From Psychromonas sp030397575 (lineage in GTDB: Bacteria; Pseudomonadota; Gammaproteobacteria; Enterobacterales; Psychromonadaceae), in the NCBI RefSeq assembly GCF_046250175.1, contig NZ_CP176468.1: a stretch of DNA of 64,000 nt; one strand, 5' to 3'. This document shows, one piece after another, positions 54,732 through 63,381 of this stretch; within the stretch, counting starts at the first letter, position 1, and each line of letters opens with the position of its first letter. The position numbers and the translations under genes are program-made. The notes below the pieces were generated by a model. It was not told the origin of the DNA, ran no database searches, and saw only the letters and a list, made by a program, of their open reading frames with translations.

Positions 54732-55211
54732 ATGCAAATAGCAAAAAACAGTGTAGTTGAATTTCATTATCGCGTTAGTGAAGGTGAAACGTTATTAGAA
54801 AATAGTCAGGGTAATCATCCATTGCTTTATCTCCACGGTCACGGTGGTTTATTTGAAACCATGGAAGCCGCTTTCGTGGGTAAGTCAGTAGGTGATGAAT
54901 TCGAGGTGACATTAACACCGGAACAGTCATACGGTGAACGTCGAGAGTCTGCTATTCAACGCATTCCCTTAAAACACTTACAGGGCGCTAAAAAATGGTC
55001 TGCAGGCATGGTTGCAACGGTTGAGTCTAATCAAGGTAAACAAGAAGTAACGTTAATCAAAGTAGGTCGCTTTAACGCCGATTGTGATTTAAACCACCCA
55101 TTTGCAGGTAAAACACTAACATTTAATATTCAAGTTGCAAGTGTTCGTGAAGCAACAGCAGATGAAATTTCTCATGGTCATGCCCATGCTAAAGGTGGTT
55201 GTGGTCATTAA
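54732..55211 (+). CDS. SlyD-like FKBP-type peptidyl-prolyl isomerase
   Basis: 159 residues. The FKBP/SlyD fold is visible: VVEFHYRVSEGETLLE, HGHGGLFETMEAAFVGKSVG and the insert-in-flap region with TPEQSYGE. The end, HGHAHAKGGCGH, is a short His/Cys metal-binding tail, as in SlyD, where it supports nickel or cobalt handling. It should catalyse prolyl isomerisation and act as a chaperone. It is 49 bp behind the Mks/Wadjet-like operon, probably unrelated in function, and overlaps nothing. Confidence 0.9.
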   Translation: MQIAKNSVVEFHYRVSEGETLLENSQGNHPLLYLHGHGGLFETMEAAFVGKSVGDEFEVTLTPEQSYGERRESAIQRIPLKHLQGAKKWSAGMVATVESNQGKQEVTLIKVGRFNADCDLNHPFAGKTLTFNIQVASVREATADEISHGHAHAKGGCGH

Positions 55212-55228
55212 TCGTAAAGGTTAATCAA

Positions 55229-55456
55229 ATGAAACGTATTACGTTATATACCATGGCTAATTGTCCGCACTGTAAAACAGCGAAACAATACCTTGAACAA
55301 CAAAAAATTACTTTTCGTTCTGTGGACGTAAAAAGTCCGACAGGGCAAAAAGAGTTTGCTAAAACAGGCTTTAGAGGTGTTCCTATTTTAAAAATTGGCG
55401 ATCAATTTTTAAATGGCTTCAGCGTGAAAGGCTTTAATAATTTGTATAATAATTAA
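55229..55456 (+). CDS. Glutaredoxin-family protein
   Basis: 75 residues from ATG 55229, with AAAGG upstream; a longer frame begins inside the SlyD-like gene. CPHC (Cys12 and Cys15) near the N-terminus, the cis-proline segment FRGVPILKIG and GFNNLY mark a glutaredoxin-like fold of the NrdH/thioredoxin type. It would reduce disulfides or glutathione adducts. It follows the SlyD-like gene by 17 bp. Confidence 0.88.
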   Translation: MKRITLYTMANCPHCKTAKQYLEQQKITFRSVDVKSPTGQKEFAKTGFRGVPILKIGDQFLNGFSVKGFNNLYNN

Positions 55457-55656
55457 AGTAAATCCTGTGACTAATTGAGCGATTCAGTGGCACTGCAGTT
55501 ACTAAGTAGTGTCACTTAGTGTTTAATAAAGCCTCCATATCAACTAACCCTTTATCATACCCGTAAAAAATGACACTTATGTGATACATTTTTCTTGCCA
55601 GAATCTGAATAAATGCATAAAGTGAAATCATCATATTTTCTTGTTATGGAGTGCTA

Positions 55657-56436
55657 ATGAAAGTATTTGATTCAGTTGGCTTACCGCCTGCGCAAGTGAT
55701 CACCTTACCCAACGAAGTAGAAAACCATGATCATGATCATCATCAATTGGTGATTGCATTAAAAGGTTACTCCGAATTTTGTATTGAAGGAACACCCAAC
55801 TTTATTGTGCCTGGCCAGGGCTGTATTGTAACGACTAGTTCGGAGCATGCCTTTAATGGTGTTGGAGAGTCGGAAATATTAACCTTAAACTTACCCTATG
55901 AGTTAAGTGTTGATACTCAAATTGTAAAAAGAATCGAGCCCCTATTCAGCAGCAATCAATATTTTCGTTTAGATAGACAATTTCAATCAATTTTACAGTT
56001 ACTTGTATTGGAGATGAAGGAGTCACCTGACGATATCCTTTTAGCTGAAGCCTGTAAGAATACTGTTATAGCGATGCTTCATCGTCATATGCATTTAGAT
56101 TTCCCAAATAAACTCAGCTTAAAAAACAGAATAAATATGACTATTATTGATAATTATATTCTTCAACATATTGCTAACAAGATAACGGTTGCGCAATTGG
56201 CTGGCTGTGTTTTTCTGGGCGAAAGTCAATTTCACTTATTGTTTAAACAGCAAGTTGGAATGACACCACATCAATATATTTTACAAATGCGTTTAAACCT
56301 TGCTAAGAAGTTGTTAGCTGATCATTCAATGAGTCTTTCAGCTATTGCTAGTGCCAGTGGTTTTGCCAATCAAAGTAGTTTTACACACAGTTTTACTAAA
56401 ACACAGGGCACGTCTCCTTCTAAATATCGCCATTAA
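55657..56436 (+). CDS. AraC-family transcriptional regulator, probable proline-utilisation activator
   Basis: 259 residues from ATG 55657, with GGAG six bases upstream; the GTG six bases earlier overlaps the ribosome site. An N-terminal cupin (about 20-95, with His-rich HDHDHHQLVIALKGYSEF) senses the ligand. The C-terminal AraC double HTH (about 160-259) contains AGCVFLGESQFHLLFKQQVG and MSLSAIASASGFANQSSFTH. It lies directly upstream of putA on the same strand. AraC-family activators of proline catabolism are known (PruR in Pseudomonas), so I infer it regulates putA. Confidence 0.85.
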   Translation: MKVFDSVGLPPAQVITLPNEVENHDHDHHQLVIALKGYSEFCIEGTPNFIVPGQGCIVTTSSEHAFNGVGESEILTLNLPYELSVDTQIVKRIEPLFSSNQYFRLDRQFQSILQLLVLEMKESPDDILLAEACKNTVIAMLHRHMHLDFPNKLSLKNRINMTIIDNYILQHIANKITVAQLAGCVFLGESQFHLLFKQQVGMTPHQYILQMRLNLAKKLLADHSMSLSAIASASGFANQSSFTHSFTKTQGTSPSKYRH

Positions 56437-56463
56437 TTTGGCGCTCATCAACGCATATATTAT

Positions 56464-56479
56464 TGTGATCTAGATCACA
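56464..56479. promoter_or_regulatory. CRP binding site upstream of putA
   Basis: TGTGATCTAGATCACA is the perfect 16-bp core palindrome of the cAMP-CRP consensus. It lies 138-153 bases before the putA ATG and fits carbon-catabolite control of proline use. Confidence 0.88.
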
Positions 56480-56529
56480 TCGTAATTTCAGTCGTACTTT
56501 TTGACATATTAATCGTAGTTTTTGATAAA
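56480..56529 (+). promoter_or_regulatory. Direct repeats and putA promoter candidate
   Basis: TCGTACTTTTTGACA (56492-56506) recurs as TCGTAGTTTTTGATA (56513-56527), 21 bp apart, or two helical turns, as expected for an AraC-type activator. A partial third copy TCGTAATTTCA starts at 56480. TTGACA (56501-56506) and GATAAA (56524-56529) are 17 bp apart and could be the promoter boxes, which puts the CRP site near -64. Confidence 0.55.
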
Positions 56530-56616
56530 GCGTTTTATACGATTTCGAAATACTATCGAGTTTTAATCACATTGCAAACATAGACCGATTAAGGTTATGT
56601 TTTTAGAGGGATATCT

Positions 56617-59600
56617 ATGTCGTTATTGAATGCTGCAGACGTGCTACGTAAAGATTTTATGGATACAGAATTATCTGTGTTGTGGTCGTACATTTCGCCA
56701 TTGTATATGGTAGATGAAAGTGAATGGCTAAGTCAGCTATTACCTTTAGCGACACCAAGTACTGAACAAATGGCTAATATCGATCATGATGCAACTGACT
56801 TGATTGAGCGTGTACGCAAAGATAAAAATGCAGTGCATATGATAGATGCGCTGTTAGCTGAATACAGTTTAGATACAAAAGAGGGCATTTTACTAATGTG
56901 CTTAGCTGAAGCGTTAATGCGTATCCCTGATAAGCAAACAGCAGATGCTCTGATCAAAGATAAATTAAGTGTAGCAGATTGGAAAGCACATTTAAAAAAC
57001 TCTAGTTCACTGTTCGTTAATGCCTCAACGTGGGGATTATTATTAACGGGTAAAATTGTTAACTTAAAGAAAGCTAGTAAAAAGAACTCTGCACATCTCG
57101 TCAATGGTTTAGTGAATAAATTAACGGAGCCCGTTATACGAGAAGTGATGCAACAAGCGATGAAGATCATGGGACATCAGTTTGTTTTAGGTCGTAACAT
57201 TAATGAAGCGCAATCAAACGGCAAAACCTTTACCAACAAAGGCTGTAGTTACTCATTTGATATGCTTGGTGAATCGGCATTAACTGCAACCGATGCCAAA
57301 AAATACTTTGATGCGTACATGACCGCAATTGAGTCAGTGGGTAGTAAAGCACTAAATCAGAAAAACCAAGATAATGCAGCAACGGTTTCAATTAAATTAT
57401 CGGCTTTACATCCTCGCTATGAAGTGGCAAATACTCAACGTGTTCTCACTGAAATGTACGACACAGTAATCCAACTGATTAAAAAAGCACGCGAAGTAAA
57501 TGTAGGGTTAACCATTGATGCAGAAGAAGCTGATCGCTTAGAACTATCTTTATTATTATTTGAGAAGTTACTCGCTGCACCAGAAACCAAAGGTTGGGGT
57601 AAATTAGGCATAGTGGTACAAGCATACAGCAAACGCGCTTTACCTGTACTTGCATGGTTAGCTGGGTTAGCAAAACAGCAAGGCGATATTATTCCATTAC
57701 GCCTAGTAAAAGGTGCGTACTGGGATAGTGAAATTAAAATATCTCAACAAAATGGCTTTGCCGCTTATCCCGTTTATACTCGTAAAGAAGCGACAGATGT
57801 TTCATATTTAGCCTGTGCTAAATTCCTATTAAGCCCTGCAATAAAAGGATTAATCTTCCCGCAATTTGCGAGTCATAATGCACATACAGTAACGACTATT
57901 ACGCATATTGCAGAACATCAAGAATACGAGTTCCAACGTTTACACGGTATGGGTGATGCTTTGTATCACCACGTGATGAAAATGTTTAATAGCCATGTTC
58001 GAATTTACGCACCAGTAGGAAATCATAAAGATTTACTGCCTTACTTAGTGAGACGTTTATTAGAAAACGGTGCTAATAGTTCTTTTGTGCATCGTTTAGT
58101 TGACGCTAAATGTGCTATTTCAGAATTAACTGAGCATCCTGTCGTTACTTTATCTAAACGTAAAACTTTGCATAATAGCTTAATTGAATTACCACCGGCT
58201 ATCTTTAAGGATCGTCAAAACTCGTTCAGCATCAATATTGATATTGAAAGTGAAGTCGCACCATTACACGAAGCTATCGAGAGCTTTAAAGGTTACTATT
58301 GGAAAGCGGGCCCGATAGTGAATGGGGTACATTACACTAATGCTCAGCAATTAGATGAGCCAGAAAGTGATATCACCTTACAAACTGTTACAGCACCCTA
58401 TGATCGCTCTATTGAAGTTGGAAGCGTATTATTTTCAACACCTCAACTCATTGAAAATGCATTATTAAATGCACAGCAACACTTTTTAGAATGGGATACT
58501 ACAGCGGTAACTGAAAGAGCTCAGTGTCTCTATAATCTAGCTGATCTACTTGAAAAGCATATGCCTGAATTAGTTGCACTTTGTCACCATGAAGCGGGTA
58601 AAACGATTCATGATTGTATTGATGAAGTTCGTGAAGCAGTGGATTTCTGCCGCTACTACGCGCAACAAGCAACGGATATGTTAGTCGATAACGAAGCTAA
58701 TGTAAGCTTTGATAACATTATTCAGCAAGTAACGCATCAAGGTAAAGGTGTGTTTGTATGTATTAGTCCCTGGAACTTCCCATTAGCAATCTTTCTAGGG
58801 CAGATTACAGCCGCACTAGTCATGGGCAATACAGTCATTGCTAAACCTGCTGAACAAACCTCTTTAATCGCAGCACGTGCAGTGGAATTGATGCTAGAAG
58901 CAGGCTTCCATGATCAAAGCATCCACTTATTAACTGGCAGTGGCGCAGAAATTGGTAATGCCTTAACCTCTGACGATCGTATCGCAGGTGTGGTCTTCAC
59001 AGGTTCAACTAACACGGCACAAGTGATTAATCGAAGCCTAGCTAAACGTGATGTGTTACCTGCGACTTTTATCGCGGAAACTGGCGGTCAAAATGCAATG
59101 ATCGTGGACAGTACTGCATTACCCGAGCAAGTTGTAAGAGATGTAATACGCTCAGCATTTGCATCTGCGGGACAACGTTGTTCGGCACTACGCGTATTAT
59201 TCATCCAACAGGATATAGCGCCGCGTGTAATTGAGTTAATTCAAGGGGCAATGGATGAATTATCTGTTGGTTTGCCTTACTTACATAGTACAGATGTTGG
59301 GCCAGTAATTGATAAAACAGCCAAAGATAAACTGACTGGTCATATTAATAAAATGATTGAACAACATAAACTATTGGCACAAGTATCATTAAGTGAAGCA
59401 TGCCAAAAGGGGGATTTTATAGCACCTACCGCAGTTGAAATAGACAGTTTAGATCAATTAAGTGAAGAGCAATTTGGTCCTATTTTGCATGTTATTCGTT
59501 ACAAGGCATCGCAGTTAGAGGAAGTGATTAATCAAATAAACGGTTCAGGTTACGGTTTAACCATGGGTATCCATAGCCGTAATGAGTCTACTTACACGCA

Positions 59601-59790
59601 TATTGCAAAAGCGAGTCGAGTAGGCAACTGCTATATTAATCGCGATCAGGTCGGAGCCGTAGTTGGTGTGCAGCCATTTGGCGGACAAGGGTTATCAGGA
59701 ACAGGTCCAAAAGCAGGTGGACCACGTTATTTACAACGTTTCAGCAAGCAAGTTGTGACCGTTGATGTTGAAATGAGTGAAGGGGTTTAA
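56617..59790 (+). CDS. putA: Bifunctional proline dehydrogenase / P5C dehydrogenase PutA (no C-terminal domain)
   Basis: 1057 residues. Proline dehydrogenase (about 200-500) has KLSALHPRYE, LRLVKGAYWDSEI and RLHGMGDALYHHV. The P5C dehydrogenase half (about 580-1050) has FIAETGGQNAMIVD and the catalytic Cys in ASAGQRCSALRV. Together they oxidise proline to glutamate via a channelled intermediate. No ribbon-helix-helix domain stands at the N-terminus, so this PutA is not an autoregulator; that fits the separate AraC gene. The protein ends soon after FSKQVVTVDVE and lacks the conserved C-terminal motif of PutA. That motif is encoded by the next gene, two bases on. Confidence 0.96.
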   Translation: MSLLNAADVLRKDFMDTELSVLWSYISPLYMVDESEWLSQLLPLATPSTEQMANIDHDATDLIERVRKDKNAVHMIDALLAEYSLDTKEGILLMCLAEALMRIPDKQTADALIKDKLSVADWKAHLKNSSSLFVNASTWGLLLTGKIVNLKKASKKNSAHLVNGLVNKLTEPVIREVMQQAMKIMGHQFVLGRNINEAQSNGKTFTNKGCSYSFDMLGESALTATDAKKYFDAYMTAIESVGSKALNQKNQDNAATVSIKLSALHPRYEVANTQRVLTEMYDTVIQLIKKAREVNVGLTIDAEEADRLELSLLLFEKLLAAPETKGWGKLGIVVQAYSKRALPVLAWLAGLAKQQGDIIPLRLVKGAYWDSEIKISQQNGFAAYPVYTRKEATDVSYLACAKFLLSPAIKGLIFPQFASHNAHTVTTITHIAEHQEYEFQRLHGMGDALYHHVMKMFNSHVRIYAPVGNHKDLLPYLVRRLLENGANSSFVHRLVDAKCAISELTEHPVVTLSKRKTLHNSLIELPPAIFKDRQNSFSINIDIESEVAPLHEAIESFKGYYWKAGPIVNGVHYTNAQQLDEPESDITLQTVTAPYDRSIEVGSVLFSTPQLIENALLNAQQHFLEWDTTAVTERAQCLYNLADLLEKHMPELVALCHHEAGKTIHDCIDEVREAVDFCRYYAQQATDMLVDNEANVSFDNIIQQVTHQGKGVFVCISPWNFPLAIFLGQITAALVMGNTVIAKPAEQTSLIAARAVELMLEAGFHDQSIHLLTGSGAEIGNALTSDDRIAGVVFTGSTNTAQVINRSLAKRDVLPATFIAETGGQNAMIVDSTALPEQVVRDVIRSAFASAGQRCSALRVLFIQQDIAPRVIELIQGAMDELSVGLPYLHSTDVGPVIDKTAKDKLTGHINKMIEQHKLLAQVSLSEACQKGDFIAPTAVEIDSLDQLSEEQFGPILHVIRYKASQLEEVINQINGSGYGLTMGIHSRNESTYTHIAKASRVGNCYINRDQVGAVVGVQPFGGQGLSGTGPKAGGPRYLQRFSKQVVTVDVEMSEGV

Positions 59791-59792
59791 TC

Positions 59793-60530
59793 ATGAGAGA
59801 AACAATCGAAGTAGCACCAAATGTAAGTGATTTACGTGTTATCAATCAAGCTGCCGATGCATGGTTACCATGGAATGCCATTGGTGCAGAGGAGAGACTG
59901 GCGGTACTAGACCAATGGAGCGCGTTATTAAAACTACAACAGGGCATTGATTTACTCGTGTCACAAGTGATCGAATATCACTGCCAACAAGCAGCTAAAC
60001 TGATTGCTGAGCCATTGAATATGCCAGGGCCAACGGGAGAAAGTAACATTTTAAGTACTTCTGGACGTGGTGTTTTTCTTATTATGGCTGAAGAAAACTC
60101 ATCGGTTATCGCTTTTTCTGCCTTATTGAGTTGTGCATTAGTGGCTGGGAACAGTGTGATTGTCTCTGATACAGTAGAGCATAAAGCGTTATTTGATGTA
60201 TTGCAGCAAGCCTGTGATCTATCTGCTGTTGCAATGCCTGTATGTTTTGTAAAGGATAATCAAGCATTAGAGAATCTATTAGATGACGATGTTGTTGCTG
60301 GTGTTGGTTACGTGGGAGATGAGCAAAAAGTAATTGAGTTAAATCGTGTCATTGCTGCAAGAACAGGGCAGATTGCAACTTTTATTACAGAGACGGATCT
60401 ATTACAACTAGAAACATCTCGTGATCAAAACCTAGTATTACGTTTTATTACTGAAAAGACCTTATCCACCAACGTCACTGCCGTAGGAGGCAATGCAACC
60501 TTATTAGCATTAGGTTGCGGTGATGAATAG
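59793..60530 (+). CDS. Detached C-terminal ALDH-superfamily domain of PutA
   Basis: 245 residues, two bases after putA and in another frame, with AAGGGG before its ATG. SGRGVFLIMAEENSSVIAFS and NSVIVSD resemble an aldehyde-dehydrogenase Rossmann fold, but no catalytic Cys or Glu set is present. It closes with RFITEKTLSTNVTAVGGNAT, which is the conserved C-terminal motif of long PutA proteins. In those proteins this domain is covalently attached and helps close the tunnel that carries the intermediate. Here it is a separate polypeptide expected to bind PutA. Confidence 0.85.
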   Translation: MRETIEVAPNVSDLRVINQAADAWLPWNAIGAEERLAVLDQWSALLKLQQGIDLLVSQVIEYHCQQAAKLIAEPLNMPGPTGESNILSTSGRGVFLIMAEENSSVIAFSALLSCALVAGNSVIVSDTVEHKALFDVLQQACDLSAVAMPVCFVKDNQALENLLDDDVVAGVGYVGDEQKVIELNRVIAARTGQIATFITETDLLQLETSRDQNLVLRFITEKTLSTNVTAVGGNATLLALGCGDE

Positions 60531-60559
60531 TCTATAGTGTTATCACTTAGTCATTAAAT

Positions 60560-60593
60560 AAAAACCCGTGCTAGACAACTAGCACGGGTTTTT
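60560..60593. terminator. Terminator of the putA operon
   Basis: AAAAACCCGTGCTAG pairs perfectly with CTAGCACGGGTTTTT (60560-60593) over a four-base loop, with a T-run at the end. It ends the rightward putA transcript and may also serve the leftward gene at 60683. Confidence 0.93.
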
Positions 60594-60682
60594 ATATTTA
60601 AACTGATGTTTTACTAATCCATACTCATATTATTAACTAAGTTATTTTAACAACGAAAATAGCTTAGTTAATTGGTACTAGA

Positions 60683-61405
60683 TTATTCAGGTAAAATAGC
60701 GTTGTGGTAGATGTTTTGTACATCATCACAATCTTCAAGCATCTCTAAGAATTTTTCAAACTTCTCAACATGCTCTTCAGTAACTTCAGTATCTGTTTGC
60801 GGTACGTAAGTGATCTCTTCCACTTCTAATTCAACATCTGGGTAACTTGCATGTAATGCAATTTTAGCGTTGTTAAATTCTGTATGAGGACAAAATACTG
60901 AGATTTTACCGTCTTCACTCACTACATCAACAACGTCAACGTCTGCCATCATTAACTCTTCTAATACTGCTTCATCATCTTCACCAGCGAAAACAAATAC
61001 GGCTTGATGTTCAAACATGTGAGCAACAGTACCTGGAGAGCCAATTTTAGCACCAGTTTTGTTGAAACAGTTACGTACTTCAGTCCAAGTACGGTTACCA
61101 TTATCTGTTAAACAGTCAACGATAACAGAACAACCACCTGGGCCAAAACCTTCATAGCTAGCGCGTTCATAATCTTCACCGCCACCACCTTTTGCTTTTT
61201 CAATAGCACGTTCAATAACATGTGCAGGTACTTGATCTTTTTTTGCACTATCGATTAAACGGCGAAGTGATAAGTTACCATCTGGGTCAAAACCACCATT
61301 TTTTGCACAAACATATATTTCTTTACCGTATTTTGAGTAAATTTTAGTTTTAGCGCCGGCTGTTTTTGCCATGTCTAATTTTTTGTTCTGATATGCTCTT
61401 CCCAT
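60683..61405 (-). CDS. YebC/PmpR-family protein (YeeN subtype)
   Basis: 240 residues. Family marks: MGRAYQNKK start, GGFDPDGNLSLRR, AKGGGGEDYERASYEGFGPGG, GTVAHMF and an acidic C-terminus ending DDVQNIYHN. The start and end are closer to E. coli YeeN than to YebC. YebC-family proteins act as DNA-binding regulators or, as shown more recently, help ribosomes through difficult proline stretches. No operon partner is visible. Confidence 0.9.
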   Translation of the reverse strand: MGRAYQNKKLDMAKTAGAKTKIYSKYGKEIYVCAKNGGFDPDGNLSLRRLIDSAKKDQVPAHVIERAIEKAKGGGGEDYERASYEGFGPGGCSVIVDCLTDNGNRTWTEVRNCFNKTGAKIGSPGTVAHMFEHQAVFVFAGEDDEAVLEELMMADVDVVDVVSEDGKISVFCPHTEFNNAKIALHASYPDVELEVEEITYVPQTDTEVTEEHVEKFEKFLEMLEDCDDVQNIYHNAILPE

Positions 61406-61589
61406 CTGAATGCTCTCTTTTTTTGAAATGGATTGTCCGGAAAAAATAATGGTCAGGATTTTAGCCTGTAATGAGTCTTGGCGCTAGAGGGCGTAAGGGA
61501 TTTTACTGAGATAAGTCATTAAAATGTTGTATGAAGCTTGGGTTTTGACCAAAATTTTCTATTCATAAAACAGTTTAGCTGTCAGAAAC

Positions 61590-63278
61590 TTAATTATTTT
61601 CAAAGCCATTAAACACTGTAACACCTAAGGCATGGTTGTTCATTGAGACTTTACTAGGACCTAGTTCTGTATTGCTACACCATTCTTGACCGGCAGAGTG
61701 AACAATGGTTTCACTGAATAATGTTTTAGTCGCAATTAAATAAAGATTTTCATATCCTTTAATTAATTTCGCCTTGATGGCTTTTAATTTTGTTTGAGCC
61801 AGGTCGCTTTGATTTCGGTATAGCTGTTTTTCTTGGGCTAAGTGTGATTTTTTTTGTTTGCGTAACTTAACATCAGCAATTGCATCCGCTTTAGTTTCTG
61901 CTTGTTTAAACTGATTAATCATCTTATCGAGTGTTTGTATCTCTTTGATACGTTTTGTTTTGTCTTTTTCTAATTGTTTGACATTACCGGTCAAATGAAT
62001 TTCTGTTCTTGTATTGCCAGAAGTACCTACACTAACAGAGGTAATACCATGGTTACTTGAAGTAATACCACCGATAATCGCACCTTGAGAGAATGTTTCA
62101 TTATGTACATCAATGGTTCCTTGGCACTCAGTTAAACAGTGTATTAATTGACTACTAAGGGTAATGTTTTTGGCAATAGTAAGGTTTGCATATTGAGCAA
62201 TAGTACCGGTGAGATTACCACCACAAATAATATCGCAACTATAAGTACCGTCATCCTTATTTAAATGACCAATTATTGGCATTTCTACTGTTAGGTCACC
62301 ACCACACGTTACATGCGCTGATTCGATAACCCCCATTACGGTAATATCACCACTAGCATTGACTTTCATATGGTCATGGATATCACCACTGATGACAACA
62401 GTACCATCATAAATAATATTGCCGGTTTTATTATTTACGTGTTCTAACAACATCACATCGTCTACTTTAATAAAATCATCTTGATCAATTGGAATTCCGT
62501 AACTGGTTGCGATTAGTTGTAATGGATTGTTAGGGTCGATACACGCGTTTTTATGGACAACAAATTGTGCATCTTTACCTTCTATTTGTGGGATAACCTC
62601 TGCAGTCACTGTCTTACCTGGCGTACCGGTTTGCATAGGAATTTTTTTCATAAGCACTGTGCCAGCTTTAACAGTAATTGATTGACCTAAATCATGCATA
62701 TCAACTTTTCCATTAGGCAAAAGTTTAGGCGCTGGTTTACGATGAGATTCTGTATCGACTGCCTTTATGAAAGCGGCATCCTTACCATTAATCGGAGGAA
62801 CACCATGAGCTATGGCTATCTTTAGAGTTTCTCCTGGTTTGGCATTTTTGCTGGCATTTAATAGACCTAAGACATTTTTAGTCGCTAGTCCATATTTTAA
62901 ACCTAATTCTGTACACTTAGCTTTGACCATATCTAGTGAAATATTTTGGCCGCCATAAGCAGATGTGATTGTTGCAAACGCATCCATTTTGTCATCAGAA
63001 ATAAGAATATTTAATTGTGCGTCTTGTTTTTCAGCAACCATGACCGGCTCAACTACCGGTTGTGAGTCGACACCACTCTCTAGCAGTATTGCAAAAGCAT
63101 CAACTGCTTTATTGATACCATCAAGGTTGAGTTTGAAAGAAGGTAAAGAGGGGGTTTTTAACAGGGCAATGATATCTTCTGCACTAATCTCTGCATATAA
63201 ATGACTAATTTTTAATAACAGGGATTCACTATCGTTAGATAGCACAACATGTTCAATACTTAGCTTGCCCTGAGCCAT
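61590..63278 (-). CDS. FapA/DUF342 family protein
   Basis: 562 residues, cytosolic, no signal peptide. A central beta-helix region (about 290-420) with repeated GDI and CGGDLT-type turns (GDITVMGVIESAHVTCGGDL, IICGGNLTG) is typical of DUF342. A charged coiled coil (about 430-510) and a small C-terminal beta domain follow. Members in Vibrio (FapA) affect flagellar pole assembly; no flagellar gene lies in this window. Function here is by family only. Confidence 0.88.
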   Translation of the reverse strand: MAQGKLSIEHVVLSNDSESLLLKISHLYAEISAEDIIALLKTPSLPSFKLNLDGINKAVDAFAILLESGVDSQPVVEPVMVAEKQDAQLNILISDDKMDAFATITSAYGGQNISLDMVKAKCTELGLKYGLATKNVLGLLNASKNAKPGETLKIAIAHGVPPINGKDAAFIKAVDTESHRKPAPKLLPNGKVDMHDLGQSITVKAGTVLMKKIPMQTGTPGKTVTAEVIPQIEGKDAQFVVHKNACIDPNNPLQLIATSYGIPIDQDDFIKVDDVMLLEHVNNKTGNIIYDGTVVISGDIHDHMKVNASGDITVMGVIESAHVTCGGDLTVEMPIIGHLNKDDGTYSCDIICGGNLTGTIAQYANLTIAKNITLSSQLIHCLTECQGTIDVHNETFSQGAIIGGITSSNHGITSVSVGTSGNTRTEIHLTGNVKQLEKDKTKRIKEIQTLDKMINQFKQAETKADAIADVKLRKQKKSHLAQEKQLYRNQSDLAQTKLKAIKAKLIKGYENLYLIATKTLFSETIVHSAGQEWCSNTELGPSKVSMNNHALGVTVFNGFENN

Positions 63279-63381
63279 ATAACCCCATTAAATAAGTAAT
63301 TAAATTAATATCAAATAAACCTTGTTTAGTTATCTCAGAAGCACTTGTAAAAAGCAAGGTTTTGTTAATAATATCATGTTA

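Noticed and set aside
59791..59800. Frameshift splitting one long putA
   Set aside because: The second gene has its own ATG and ribosome site two bases after an ordinary stop, with no decay around the junction; an in-frame fusion is not restored by a single nearby base change that I can see.
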